Below, in pieces: positions 1 to 12,084 of a DNA stretch of 64,000 bases; the first letter of the stretch is position 1; each line of letters begins with the position of its first letter. The translations under genes were made by a program, and so were the position numbers. The stretch covers positions 20,504,001-20,568,000 of the forward strand of contig JAVTVX010000031.1 of NCBI GenBank assembly GCA_033439265.1. The letters run 5' to 3'. The notes beneath the pieces are model-generated. The model saw nothing but the letters and a program-made list of their open reading frames with translations. It was not told where the DNA came from and searched no databases. Origin of the DNA: Dillenia suffruticosa. Its lineage: Eukaryota > Streptophyta > Magnoliopsida > Dilleniales > Dilleniaceae.

Positions 1-438
1 CCTAGTTTGACGATATGATTGGAAATTCAACAGCAGTGGTGATCAGGTTTGGCATGGGATACTTCACAGACTCCCAACATTTTTCATCAAGATCCCACCC
101 CCACAAAAAAAAAAAAAAAAAAAAAAAAGACAGAAAAAGGGCTAAGGAAAACTTGTTCTGATGGGAAGTTGAAAACCTTGACAATTCAGGTACCAGCTTA
201 TAGTTGTGATTCTCCATTTCACTGTTAATAGAAACTACTGGCTGTAAAATGCAATTTTTTCCTGGTTAACTTGTCTGCCTTGCCATCATTTTGATTTTAG
301 AATTCCGGCTGAGGTACGTGTACTTGATGGGACTGGAAATAGTCCAACGGTTTGTTATGGAAATAGTCATGGCTAGCATTTCCATCTGCAGTCTACAACA
401 TTTTCTCAGACTCTTTTGTTTTGGTAATCCTCAGATTG
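1..438. other. Non-genic left edge
   Basis: No gene is supported here. The stretch holds a C-rich run followed by a long A tract (about 103-128). This could be the tail of a retroposed sequence, but I find no head or target-site duplication for it. Confidence 0.4.
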
Positions 439-675
439 TTAATCAAGTCTCTTCTCTTTTTCTCCATTTCCTTCCCCTGATGTTTCAATTGTCTGCTCAA
501 GTGTTTTGCAATTTGAGATAATTGCAGGCAACACGATGTTTCCTCTTCTAATTAGTAATTTTTGCATTCTGTCATCTTTAATGGCCTTCGTGAAATCCAA
601 TGGGTGCATATGTTTTGTGATAATAGAAGGCTGCCCCGGCATTACCAGTTCAAAGGGCATAATTGATGATACACT
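439..675 (-). CDS. Possible exon or small ORF, unrecognised
   Basis: A minus-strand frame with ATG at 660-658 reads about 73 residues (start MPFELVMPGQPSIITKHM, later LIRRGNIVLPAIISNCK) and stops at 439. The composition is protein-like: mixed hydrophobic and charged residues and a Lys/Glu-rich tail. An AG preceded by pyrimidines lies just upstream, so it could be a terminal exon of a decayed gene. No neighbouring exon was found and I do not recognise the family. The alternative is a chance frame. No function is proposed. Confidence 0.2.
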   Translation of the reverse strand, partial: SVSSIMPFELVMPGQPSIITKHMHPLDFTKAIKDDRMQKLLIRRGNIVLPAIISNCKTLEQTIETSGEGNGEKEKRLD

Positions 676-842
676 GGAAAGGTTGCGATTCTCAATCTAT
701 CATGTGATATTATTTGAGAGAATTTTGTTGTTTCTCCAATATTTTACACAGGTGAGACCCAAAACGCTACCACTATATACATATCCAGTGCATTTTTTAT
801 TGGGCGAGACCCTGTAGTGTAATGTAAGAATGTGCAAAATTA

Positions 843-917
843 GCCGATGTGCTTCAGCTCAAGTGGCATCAATCCCCCTCCCCCTTGTGAGTCTCACTAT
901 CAACCAAAAAAAAAAAA
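843..917 (+). mobile_element. tRNA-derived SINE, short copy
   Basis: A 75-bp insert has a box-A-like segment (AGCTCAAGTGG), a pyrimidine-rich middle, the segment GAGTCTCACTATC and a final A tract. It is flanked by 15-bp direct repeats at 828-842 and 918-932 that differ at two positions, as expected of target-primed retroposition. The same family occurs in opposite orientation at 2022-2109. This copy lacks about a dozen bases before the GTCTCACT segment, removing most of its box B. The polymerase III boxes are read by eye. Confidence 0.65.
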
Positions 918-932
918 GAATTTACAAAATTA

Positions 933-2021
933 TGTAACCTTTCTTCTGGTTGAAAACCTTTTGTTCTATACAATATCCCTGTTCTCCAAGAGAGAGTAGG
1001 AGGGAGGAAGGGAAATTACGGTGCTGTGCTGTATGGTAGTTGCAGGCATCTCATATTGGTTTTCAATTTGAAGCATCTGTGTAAATTGAGCGAGGGGTTC
1101 TAAATAGGATTTGAGATAGTCCTCAGCGCAGTTGTTTACAATTCATGCTGCGAAAAGAGGAGTCAACGAATAAGTCGGACAACTCAGTTCAATAATCAAC
1201 CACGGTATACCAAATGTTTTTCTTATATTAATAGGATTGAAGAAGCAGTATATTTTACCAGAGGCTCGTTCTCCTTTCCTAGGCGTCCTATGTCTTACTT
1301 CAGTTGCTCAGCATAAGCCTGGCCTGACACAAGAAAATATTGTTCTTAAGATACAGGAAAGGTGATGAATTATTAACTTGAAAGGGATGAGCTGCTGACC
1401 TGCTCTCTGGCCCAAAATTATTGTACGTTCGCTCTGTTGTTAATCTCTCTTTTGTTGAGCTCTGAAAGCAGCCTAAGGCCGATACTTGTGGGATTCCTGG
1501 CTCCTTTTCTATGGGCAAGGAGGGGCTGGTGGTGGTGTCATTGCTTGCATTCTCTCAATCTGGATTTGCCCAAGGGAAAACTGCTCGTATTCTCCATTCC
1601 CCAATGTTCCTTTACAACTAGTGACACCATTGCTAGTACCAGCTCGAGCATCCATTACACATTCGGCAGCTACTTTGTCTTGACCGTTGACCTCCCAATG
1701 CAGACGATTTCATCACTTTGACAAGGTAAGGACAACCAAGCTTCTTTCACATTCTCCAAACATGCTCTAAAGATCTTCACCACCATCCCCCAACATCTCT
1801 TACCACATTGAATTATCCTGTCCTCTGATTAGTTAGTACCCATGATTTCTTGCTCTAGAAAATAACCTGATTTAACATGAAAAAAATCAAATAAGAACCT
1901 TGCAGATAAGAGAGAGAGAATAAACAATATAATGATCAAGTCACACATGTAAGGCAACCAAGTGTTCTGCAATAGCTGGAAAATGACGTTGAATTGAAGA
2001 CAGTCCTCCTAAGCATTTTAT
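933..2021. other. No gene seen
   Basis: Open frames near 1300-1720 exist on both strands but lack convincing protein character, splice signals or a recognised family. I see no repeat with clear ends between the two SINE copies. Confidence 0.4.
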
Positions 2022-2109
2022 CTTTTTTTTTTTGTCGATAGTGAGACTTGAATCCGAGCCTATTACCAGGAGGATGAGGATCGGTGCCACTTAAAGTAAA
2101 GCTCATTGG
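2022..2109 (-). mobile_element. tRNA-derived SINE with perfect 17-bp TSD
   Basis: This 88-bp insert reads on the minus strand from a head at 2109 to an A tract ending at 2022. It has an A-box-like segment (TTTAAGTGGCACCG) and a B-box-like segment (GGATTCAAGTCTC), followed by CACTATCGAC and the A tail. Identical 17-bp direct repeats (CCTCCTAAGCATTTTAT) flank it at 2005-2021 and 2110-2126. The perfect duplication suggests a fairly recent insertion. It matches the copy at 843-917 over most of its length. At about 90 bp it is little more than a tRNA-like head with a tail, short for plant SINEs. Confidence 0.75.
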
Positions 2110-2126
2110 CCTCCTAAGCATTTTAT

Positions 2127-3883
2127 TGTATACACACTTGCTATGGACCGGTAAACCAAGCCAGTCATGGACGAAATTGGAACCACATTATCATGAAATT
2201 GCAGGCAAGGTATTTAGTTCTGCTGTGAATGCATACATGACAAACTTAATCTATTGAAAATTTCAGAACAATAGAAAGAATCTTACTTGCAGAGTTCCAA
2301 TCCTTTATTTGACTTCAATCCGGAATGCAAGTGGTCAAACAACTGTTAGATAGGCATAGGCTTACCAAGGTGAATAAAGTGAGGAGAGGTATATATTTCT
2401 TAACCCCCCGGGGGCGGGGGGTGTGGTGGGGGTGGGGGTTTCTCTGTAGTAACTGTGCCCTTATAGGTTCTATGGGCAGTCTGGAATTTTCCATGTCCTG
2501 CCCTATTCATTAACCACGTCACCAAATCAATGTTCTATACTTGATACAAGGGTCATGATTTTTCTGTGAAGGTATTCATATTTACTACTACAGGAGTCTC
2601 TTATTAAAGTTTTTTTTTTTCTTGGAAGGGGGGGGGGGGGGTTATCAAAACCCCATGGTTAGTTGATTCCATTTTGCAAAGCTAGCCCAATAAAAGAGAA
2701 GCTGCACAAAAATGGTCTAGTTACCATAATCAACGAGTGATTGGGCTGCTCAGCTGTTTCAAAGGGCTCAAACCCCTGCAGTGATACGGTTGAATGCCAT
2801 GCCCGTTGACACCCCATTGATGATCCCAAAAATGACCTCTGAACTATTACAAAGGAACCATGTTTTTTTTTTCTTAATGATTCTTCCTAATTTTTTTTGT
2901 TTTTTATGTTTTTCAAATTTTTGTCAAGAAAAGATAATTACCGAATAAAACCTATACATACATGTATACGTAAATACACGATATCCAATTGCTGAAAAGG
3001 ATAGACTCCTCTACCCTCACAAGATGGAAAAGGACGCAGTTTATTTGGACGGAGAATTTTGGCGGCAAAGTGAAGACTTTAAAGAAACCAGGCACGTTTT
3101 CCAAAACAATTTATTGGAGGATTTCTATGAAACTTCCTAAACCCAATTTTCCAATTCCACAAAATCAATTTTAAAGAAAAGAGATTATCTTTTAAAATTA
3201 AAAATATTAAATTTATTTTTACATCCATGTATTCTCTCCATTTCCTTGATTTTTTATTTAACTTCTCTTTCTCTCCCTTTCTCTTTCCCTTTCCCTCATC
3301 CTTTCTCCGTATTTCCTTTACCTCCTTTTCCCATGAGGTTACCAAACATGTGGTGCAGTGGCTCCAACCAAAGCGGATTGTCTAGAGCGTGATCACTTTT
3401 ATTTCAGTATGTCCATCCAGAGATGGAGTGAATCATCGACTAGTCCCATTTCGAATGTTATAGCTCCTCCTCAAGCCTCAAACAGGCCAATGCTTAGTCT
3501 GGATAAACTGATTGATTGTCATCATTTTTTTTCCATATGGTTTGCGCAGTATCTAGTCTGACAATCCACACATTAGGAGCCACACTAAAGCGTATATCAC
3601 AGGAAACATGTGCCCTACGGCCTCCACTCTTGCTGCCCCAACCCATCCTCCACTCCCTCTAATTACACCTTCCAACATGTTGGGAACTCAGTTACAAGTG
3701 CTATTACCAACATTTGTAGGTCCCGCCCCCATGCCGCATAGAAGCGAGAAAAAATAATATTGGAAGACCCGTACCCTCAAAACGGACCCTACAACGGTCG
3801 GTCTAGATTTAGTCGGAACGAAATCTCATATATTTGACGATAACTAAAGAAAAAAGAAACTGCTACACGTATATTCAAACTAA
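2127..3883. other. No gene seen; G-rich and pyrimidine-rich stretches
   Basis: The stretch contains a G-rich block at about 2406-2441, a G homopolymer near 2629-2641 and a pyrimidine-rich block at about 3236-3345. Open frames here (near 3079-3345 and 3358-3561) are compositional and match no family I know. Confidence 0.4.
2406..2441 (+). repeat. G-rich low-complexity block, quadruplex-capable
   Basis: Several runs of three or more guanines lie within about 36 bases on the plus strand (CCCCCCGGGGGCGGGGGG, then GGTGGGGGTGGGGG). Four closely spaced G-runs satisfy the usual quadruplex pattern. A 13-14-base G run lies 200 bp downstream. No gene context is visible. Confidence 0.6.
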
Positions 3884-4505
3884 TGATACCTGGCCTAATG
3901 GTCCATGACCATTATGGTTCATACCTATCAAAGCCCAAATCTTATAGGGCCAACTAGGCTACAACCAAGCCTACTAGAAACCAAATTATCTCTCGGCCAT
4001 TACCGGACGGACCTTTTAACCTCTCGGTTTTCCGGTCTCTTGCTCCCCTTGGTTATTATGGAAATTCCTATTACACAATGGGTATAAGTCTTAATTCCCC
4101 GATAAGAAAAGAAATATTGACTAAGTTTAAATCTTCCTTAATCTGATATTTTGATCTCTCTCTCAATTAGGAACTAAATCTCTCAATAACAAAAACTCTC
4201 TTGTTTTTCATGACAACAACTGGGACTTTCCTATTTCAAAAGGACTCCGAATCTATAGAAATTCTATGACAACGATTCTAGAAATCCTGGAAGATCTCAG
4301 ACGATCTCCCTACAAGATAAATAAGGTTCCTACACCCCTAAGTCCATATGGTATTCTCTATACATGTCATATATAACAGAGACAACTCGCCAAGTATGCA
4401 TCTCTCTCTCTCTCAACAAATTACACACAAAGACTACACAAGCCCCTGGTTTTTTCAGTTTTTCTCTCTTTTATCGCTCTTTTTTACTTGAACGTCAGAG
4501 CCTTC
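3884..4505 (+). repeat. 5' LTR of the Tat-like element
   Basis: It starts TGATACC and matches 9124 onwards, including TTATCTCTCGGCC and ACATGTCATATA. The end is placed where the two copies stop matching, just after TTGAACGTCAGAG, which resembles the TTGAGCGTCGGAG motif usual near this edge in Tat elements. Confidence 0.75.
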
Positions 4506-4679
4506 TCTGCTAGAGTAGCCTCCGGTAGGTTTGAGTAATTGTGGTGGCATTCTAGTATCTTCACATGGAAACTTGAAGACATGTTGGGAATACATCCTTC
4601 AGTAATCGTAAAGAAGCTGCCAATGGATCCTAACCACAAACTCGTGAAGTAAAAAAATAGAATATTCATGCTCAAATGC

Positions 4680-5760
4680 AGCTAGCAATACAAGAAGAAA
4701 TACAAAAATTAGTCGTAGCGAACTTCATCAAAGAGATAAAATATCCCAAATGACTAGCGAACATGGTTATGATGAAGAAAGCGAATGACAAATAGAAGAT
4801 GTGTGTTGACTTTATGAACCTCAATAAAACATGCCCTAAAGATAGCTATACCCTTCCGAACATTGACAAGCTCGTAAATGATTCATCGGGATACCAGTTC
4901 CTAGGTTTTATGAATGCACACTTGGGTTACAACCAGATTCACATGACCCCCGAAAATGAAGAAAAACCAGTTTTCTTATGGGATTCGGCACCTATTGATA
5001 TAAAATCAAGCCGTTCGGTCTCAAACTCGTTGGTCAACAAAGTTTTCAGTGAGCAACTTGATAGCAATATCGAAACCTATGTGGACAATATGGTTGTAAA
5101 AAATAACTAACCAGGAGAGCCACATAGACGACCTGGAAAAAATATTCCAGACACTAGAGCGCTTCAACATGAAACTGAACTCAGCTAAATGCACTGTTGG
5201 AATTACTTTTGCTAAGTTTCTAGGCTTCTTGATCAACAATCGAGAGATCGAAGCTAACCCAGAGAAGATTCAAACCATTTTAGACATGGCCCCACCTAGA
5301 ACATTAAAAGAGATCCAACATCTCACCAGATGAATCGCGGTCTTAAACCGGTTTATGTCGAATGTGGGAGGAGAAGAATACAAACCTTTCTTCGACACCT
5401 TAGAGAAGTTATAGAAATTCGTATGGACGCCTAAGTGTCAGGTGACTTTCAACAGACTCAAGAAATATCTCTCATTACCGCCTCTCCTCTCTAGACCCAC
5501 TCTTGGTGAGAAACTTTATCTTTACTTATCTGTACCTAACCAAACTCTCTGCTCTGTACTCGTGAGATAGGAAGCTACTGCGCAAAAACCCGTGTACTAT
5601 GTCAGTCGAGTGCTCCAAAGTCTGAAATCCAAGACAAGCCGATTGAGAAAGTGGCGTTTTCTCTTTTCATAACTGCTCAATGCCTTTGACCATACTTTCA
5701 GACACATACGATTGGAGAGTTCGACATCAAATATCAACTGAGGCTCACCTTCAAGGGTCA
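4680..5760 (+). pseudogene. gypsy reverse transcriptase/RNase H fossil
   Basis: Recognisable reverse transcriptase motifs include VDFMNLNKTCPKDSY, the FMNAHLGYNQI block and a YVDN box followed by MVVKN, the Tat version of the YVDD catalytic motif. Connection and RNase H residues follow to about 5760. The region is a fossil with several breaks. Confidence 0.8.
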
Positions 5761-5794
5761 AGGCTTAGCAAACTTTATCCTTGAATACACCTTC

Positions 5795-6130
5795 TTGAAC
5801 CCAGTTGAGCCTGATATTGATAGCTTCCTAGAAGTGTGGTCAATCCCACTATGGACCTTACATGTAGACGGCTCCTCAAACTCTTCAGGGAGTGAAGCAA
5901 GGCTCATCTTAGTGGGTCCTGAAGATTTCAAGGAAGAATACGCACTCTACTTTGACTTCCAAGCCACCAATAACCAAGCCAAATACGAATCACTCCTAAC
6001 AAGTCTACGGATCGAGCGTTATTAGGAGCTTGGGACATCTAAGTCTTTGTCGATAGCCAATTTTGGTCAAGCAGATCGAGGAAACATATGATGCAAAGGG
6101 ATCAATGATGGTTAAAATATCTCTCCAGGC
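5795..6130 (+). pseudogene. Second (archaeal-type) RNase H fossil of the Tat-like element
   Basis: The reading WTLHVDGSSNSSGSEA followed by ATNNQAKYESLLTSLRI matches the archaeal-type RNase H found after the ordinary RNase H in Tat elements (DGSSN and the NN-A-Y-E block). It lies between reverse transcriptase and integrase, as expected. The domain is broken. Confidence 0.8.
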
Positions 6131-6539
6131 TCCAAGAGGTAATGACCAACTTCAACACAATCAGCATACAATAGATCCCCAGGTCCAAGAACGCGAGAGC
6201 GACACACTCTTCAAGCTCGCAAGTTCAGAGTTCGTCAAAACTAACTGGACTGTCTATGTCAAGAGCCTCTCACACCCAAGTATAGATGAATTAGAATAGA
6301 TCCTGGTTACCGACAGCCCGTTAACCTGGAAGCATATGATTCTTGCCTACCTTTGAAGTGGCCAACTACTAGACTCCCAATAGGAAGTGACAAAGGTCAA
6401 ACACAAAGCCTCAAAATTATGTCATTATTGACGGAGAGCTCCACAAGAAAACTTTTACTCACCCATACCTCAAGTGCTTGACACCAAAAGAAGGAGATTA
6501 TGTCATCTGGGAAATTCATGAAAGAATATGTGGTAAACA

Positions 6540-7300
6540 CCTGGACGCTTAGAGTCTAGCAAACAAGGCCCTACAACAAGGGCGTTACTAGCCTACTATG
6601 AGGACCAACGCTGAGACTTACGTCAAATGATAAGACAAGTGCCAATGCTTCTCTTTAGTCCCTTACCAACCTTCTTCCAAGCTCTGTCCCCTCACAAGCC
6701 CGTGACCGTTCACACAATGGGGAATGAATATACTGGAACAGTTTCTACAAGCAATCAAACAACAAAAATTTCTCATCGCTACTATTGACCACTTCACTAA
6801 ATGGGTGGAGGTCGAACCTTTAGCTCAAATAACAGTAGGCAAAATCTAAACATTTGTTTGGACATCCAGCATTACTAGATTTGGTCTACTATTATCGACA
6901 ACAGTAAATAGTTTGACAATAAGAGATTCAGAGAATTCTACTATAAGCTCGAAATACAATATCAATTTTCCTCTGGCGCTTACCCACAAGCAAACGGCCT
7001 CACCGAAATTACATACTGAATGATTCTCTAAGGACTAAAATTAGCATTGGACCAAGCCAAGGGCCAATGGCTAGACGAACTCTATAAATTTCTTTGGGCC
7101 TTCCAAACCACACCCAGAATGGCTACAGGGAAAACCCCATTCAACCTAACTTGCGGGTACGAAGTAGTCCTGTCAGTGGAAATAAGTATCTACTCACTAT
7201 GCATAGAACAATATCAACCAAAGGCAAACGACTCCATACTACATGAAAAGCTAGTCCTATTGCCAGAATTATAAGATATTGCATCTGCTCAGATGGCCAC
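6540..7300 (+). pseudogene. gypsy integrase fossil
   Basis: Readable pieces include PTMRTNAETYVK (zinc-binding end), ATIDHFTKWVEVEPLA (catalytic core start), and the C-terminal part from LDQAKGQWLDELYKFLWAF to TTPRMATGKTPFNLTCGYE. The order and wording are those of plant Tat integrases. The region has several breaks. Confidence 0.8.
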
Positions 7301-7654
7301 CTATCAACAACTGATAGCCCGATATTCAATAGAAGAGTAAAAAGCAGAACGTTCAAATCAAGAGATTTAGTCCTCCACAAAGTAAAAGCAATGTGACAAC
7401 AACAACCCGAAGGAAAACTCGCACTAAATTGGGAAGATCCATATTGAATACGATCAGTAGTTTGACTGGGAACATATTAGCTCTACCATCTAAACGACTA
7501 TACTATACCGAGAATTTGGAACTCTACAACCTACGTGTCTGCTATCAGTAAACTTTGTCATTCTCACAGTTTTGACATATGTTCTAGTTTATTATCGATA
7601 ACACAATTTTTTTACATGGTATTATCAGCCAGGTTCCCACTCCCTTATTTTACT

Positions 7655-8010
7655 CAATGTAAGAACCACCTTTTAGCTCTACACCTCACATGGGTTACGT
7701 ACTCATTATTAGCCAATATACAGGATCCAAATCCTAAACGGGTGGCTTCCAACCATCTCTCGGCTTTGTGCCTCATATGAGTTCCGTACCTATCCTTAGC
7801 CAACATAGGGAATCTACCTCCTGAGCTAATCGCTCCCAACCATCTCTCAGTTTTACGCCTCAAATTGGTTCGACACCCATCCTTAGCCAACATACGGGAT
7901 CTAACTCCCGAGGAAGTGACTCCCAACCATCTCTCTACTCTATTCCTCACTTGGGTTCTGTACCCATCCTTAGCCTCGACTCCCAACCATCTCTCAGCTC
8001 TATCTGTCAT
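7655..8010 (+). repeat. ~87-bp tandem repeat in the 3' part of the Tat-like element
   Basis: Four full, diverged units of about 87 bp and a shortened last unit carry the shared core CCAACCATCTCTC, then a CCTCA-GG-T segment and TCCTTAGCCAACATA. They lie after integrase and before the right LTR. Tandem arrays in this untranslated part are known in Tat/Ogre-type elements. The long minus-strand frame across the array is a by-product of the repeat. Confidence 0.75.
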
Positions 8011-9107
8011 GGTACTCTCTAGACTATAGGCCTCAATGTTCAGCCAAACTCATAACCTAACGGTATCCTTCTAAGGACACAATAGTTACTGACTTCTACA
8101 ATCGAGCGAGTAAATGAAGGTATCATTCTGGCTCTGACGCCTTAGCAGACCCACACTAACATCATCATTTGGGTTGCTCGGTTGCTTTCTCAGTTACATA
8201 CCTCGAATGCAACTCTCTTAAACTATAAACAGATCGGGCACTCTTTTCTCGATAGTGGCAAGATTGACAAGTAAGTAATAACGATTTTATTTCAATGCAA
8301 TAGACATACATTAGAGTACATAGTTGAATATAATAGAGGGTTTACATTTATACATCCTGACTAGGTTACACCAAAGAAAAATTTGCTCAGAGGGGGCAAA
8401 ACAAAAGGTGTCCTGATGAGCCCCTTCACCTTCCCAAGCGTATTGATCTTATGAATCTTCACTTCTTCTAATTGACAAACTACCCAATGTTCTCAGGATA
8501 GTTTCCCAAATGACACCAGAATAGCACCTAGTAAGATACTAAAACTAGAAAAACAGCTAGATACTAAATAGAAGTTGGGGGAGAAAATAAAAAATGGCCC
8601 TCGTAGATCATTGAACCATGTCTTGATAATTATGGAGCATAAGAGCAATGAGAAACTACAAGAAACCTAATGGAACTCTTCGGCAAAGCCCATCACAGCA
8701 GTAGGCTCTAATTTTCCTACTATCATGATGAAACCTTGTACCTCCATTTCCTCCATTAATGGAGTCTTATACCTGTGGCTTTTACCATCGCACCTCCTTG
8801 AGATGCCAAACCCACAAAAAGATGAAAATCACTTCAGGTTTTAAACACTATTAACTAGCACAGCCCTTTCTCTAACTCTTTAAAATATGATCACCGCATG
8901 AGATATATATATAGCCAAAAGAAGGAAACTGTATTATCAAAATCCCTTGAAAATTGGAGAAACATTAAACATTTAATAGACACATTTCACATTTAACACT
9001 CCCCATTACGTCTTTTTTGCTTAACCACGACCCTTTGTGCCTTTTCAAAATTTCTAATTTCAACAGCATTTAATCTACTTCTAATGCTATTTTTTCAAAT
9101 TAACATT

Positions 9108-9123
9108 AGGAGTTGGGGGCAAA
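9108..9123 (+). other. Polypurine tract
   Basis: The run AGGAGTTGGGGGCAAA directly precedes the TGATGATAC start of the right LTR. It fits the plus-strand primer site and fixes the element's orientation. Confidence 0.75.
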
Positions 9124-9785
9124 TGATGATACTGAGCCTAATGTTGCATGACTATTACAGTTCATACCCATCAAAGCTCAAATCTTATCAGCACTACTAG
9201 CCTACAACCAAACCTATAAGATACTAAGTTATCTCTCGGCCGTTACCGGACAGACCCTTTAGCCTCTCGATTTTCTGATCTCTTGGTCCTCTCAGTTTTT
9301 TGATCTCTTGGTCCCCTTTGTTATTATAGAAACAATTCCTATTACGCAATGGGTCTAAGTCCTAATTACCTAATAAGGAAAGAAATCTTGATTAAGTTTA
9401 AATCTTCTTTAATCCGATACCATGATCTCTCTCGATTAGAAAGTAAATCTCTCAACAGCAAAAACTCTCTTGTTCTCTACGACAACAACCGGGACTTTCT
9501 TATTTCAGAAAGACTCCAAATCTATAAAAACTCTACGACTACGATTTCAAAAATCTCAAAAGATTTCAGACGATCTCCCACCAAGATAAGTAGAGTTCTT
9601 ACACCCCTAAGCGTATATGGCATTCTCCATACATGTCATATATATAACAGAGGCAACTCGCCAGTTATGCATTTCTCTCTCTCTCAACAATTACACACAG
9701 AGACTACATAGAACTCTCGACTCTTTCAATCTTTCCCTCTTTTATCACTCTTTCTGATTTGAGTATTGGACTCTACTCAATCTAA
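9124..9785 (+). repeat. 3' LTR of the Tat-like element
   Basis: It matches the left copy, with extra material near 9268-9320 where a TCTCTTGGTCC segment is locally duplicated. The two LTRs are clearly diverged, so the insertion is old. The right edge near 9770-9785 is approximate. Confidence 0.7.
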
Positions 9786-12077
9786 TAGTCATACTACTAC
9801 ATGACAAGGCAAGGTGACTTGGCAAGCTAATAAGTTTTCCAAGGGCAATAGCAATACATAAACATAGTGAGATATGTATTACAGAAAGGCAAAGAGATCA
9901 ACAAATCAGCATCTATGGTGAAATTGGGGATGGTTGAACAACCAACATAGGATAAGATGCATGGCCAACATGAGAATCAAAGGGGGAAGCCAAACCAATC
10001 CCAACATCTCTCTGCTACTGCTACTTCCAGAGAGAATATACTAAGGGTGCTTAGTGGGTGGTACTGTCATGAATAGTGCACAAGGGATCTTTCCATATGG
10101 GACCTTTCCAACAACACCCTTTTGCCTTTTTGAATTTCTTCTTCATTTAAAGGATCCCTTGAATCAATGTCCCCCCAACTTGCATGCTTTCATTGTTAGA
10201 TAAATGTCAATTTCCATTAGAAAGACTTTCAAGAAACAAAATCCATATGGGGTAGGCTATGAGAAGATAAACAATTGCCCCACCATCCCTTTTCCATTCT
10301 ACTCTACTCCCTTCAAAGCTATTTATCATAATATGTTTTGATACATTGCTAACCCAACTACTCTCTCTCTCTCTCTCTCCCTCATAGTCATTGCAATGAC
10401 TTGGTACCCTCATTTTTTCCCTCAACAGAAAACCCCCCTCTTTTCTCTCTTTCTCCCAAAATATGGACAAAGAAACTTTAAAGTAGAGACTTTGTTACAT
10501 AGGTTATAATAGAACATGGACAGAGGGGAATAGTAATCCTTAAAGGGTCCTAGTGAAGATTTCCTTTTACCAAATCCCAAAGTACTATCGATATTTGACA
10601 TAAGTGGCCAACCATCATGGTAAATAGGCATCAAGTTTATCCACATTTTTAAGGTCAATTTTGATTCTGCATTCAAAAGGCCTTTAACATAAGCCAAACA
10701 TCTTCTTCTTGTTCATATTCATGGGTGTTGGATCCAATTAGCTAGACTTTTAACAAAAGTTTTTTGTGAGGGTTCTGTGATTTCCCGCACTTTAAAGAAA
10801 ATCAAAAGGGTTTTTTCCTTTTATGGCTTTGTTATGTGAAACGCACTTGCTATTGAGCTACACTACAAACTAGCTAACCACTATGTTGGAGGCCTTTGTG
10901 AATCACTTTTTTGTGCATTTCTATTTTATGGAAGCAAGCATGCACTGCTAGGGAAATATTCCAACGGACTAGTAGGTGACAGACCATTATCTGCTCGTCC
11001 CTTGTTAATATCTCAAATGATCACAATCTTTGGCCTTGGCCTTTTACTTTTACCTTGAGCTGTAGGTGTGATTGAAGTTTGAAATCTAGAACTCCAAGTG
11101 CCCAATTCCATGTACTAATTCTTTGCTAGAAAGTCGACTTTGATCTTCTGCTACTTGTGTCCGAGTTTGGTAGGAGATAATGAATGACTCAGGGAAGAAA
11201 ATCGTTATCCTTCTCACCAAATCTTTAAAGTCGATAGTTTGCAAGAGGGAATTATCAAAAGAAGTAAACTAGAGGATGTAGATGTAGAACTTTGGATAAT
11301 CTTATAGATACTCATCTTGAATTTCATTGTACCTAGTCTTATGCAATGGCTAATTTTCTACTCATAGATACTCAAATTTACAGGGTAAGTATTTGGTGAT
11401 CTTAGAATCCATATTCTTTGTGGGTAATGTTTTTCCAATGATGGCATTGCCTGGATGTAGTTCATTGCACCCTTATCTTTAGTTAGTTGCTAAGAAAATC
11501 AAAGAGAGTTTTCAAACAGAAGATAACTTAAGAGCAGTAGTAAGACCATGTTACCAAGTCCGAGTTTTCAAATAAAAGATAACATAAAAGCAATAGTAAG
11601 ACCATGTTACCAAGTCTAGAGCGATTGATTCCAATTCAAGCTATAACATGAAATTAACTAGAGAAATTTAAGATGGTTAGGAAAAGAGAACCACGGAATT
11701 GAATAATGTACCAAATAAAAAAAATAAAAAATAAAAAAAGGCTGTATAGATACATGATTGTGTAAGATACGTGATCAGTCAGTGCAGTGTAAATGCAGGC
11801 AAACCATTCTTTAGGAAATCCGTTTTAAATCAAAAGTAGGCACCTTGAATATGAAGTAACTTAACGAACCAAGAAACATAAGGATAGCATTTTCTTCTAG
11901 GGAAAAATACCATGAAAATCAAGCAAGATCCTGGAGAAGAATCAAGTTCATTGACCTTCCCCAACAACCCCTTTTGTTGCCCATGTGTTCAATGCATTTC
12001 TCTTTACATACAAATGACAATTGTCTTTTCAATTTTCTGGGAGAAATTTTCAAAAGTTAATTTGCACAAAAATACAG
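9786..12077. other. No gene seen
   Basis: The stretch is AT-rich and without a recognisable coding region. It includes a short CT microsatellite (about 10361-10381) and a 56-bp tandem duplication at 11506-11617. Small frames near 10207-10697 are compositional. Confidence 0.4.
11506..11617. repeat. 56-bp tandem duplication
   Basis: Two adjacent units begin GAGTTTTCAAA and end CATGTTACCAAGTC; they differ at a few sites. The function is unknown; it is probably a slippage or unequal-exchange product. Confidence 0.7.
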
Positions 12078-12084
12078 TACTACA

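Larger units (their letters stand above)
3884..9785 (+). mobile_element. Ty3/gypsy LTR retrotransposon, Tat-like, broken
   Basis: Two direct repeats (about 3884-4505 and 9124-9785) bracket a plus-strand internal region with reverse transcriptase, a second (archaeal-type) RNase H and integrase traces, in that order. The extra RNase H placed between reverse transcriptase and integrase is the mark of the Tat lineage. A purine-rich tract (9108-9123) abuts the right LTR. Gag and protease are not recognisable, so the internal part is short for the lineage. The two LTRs differ at many positions plus indels, so the insertion is old. The coding part is a fossil with many breaks. A clean target-site duplication was not found and the outer right edge is uncertain by some tens of bases. 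Confidence 0.85.

Noticed and set aside
7655-8010. Regular repeats resembling a CRISPR array
   Set aside because: Units are contiguous and diverged with no unique spacers, and they sit in a plant retrotransposon.
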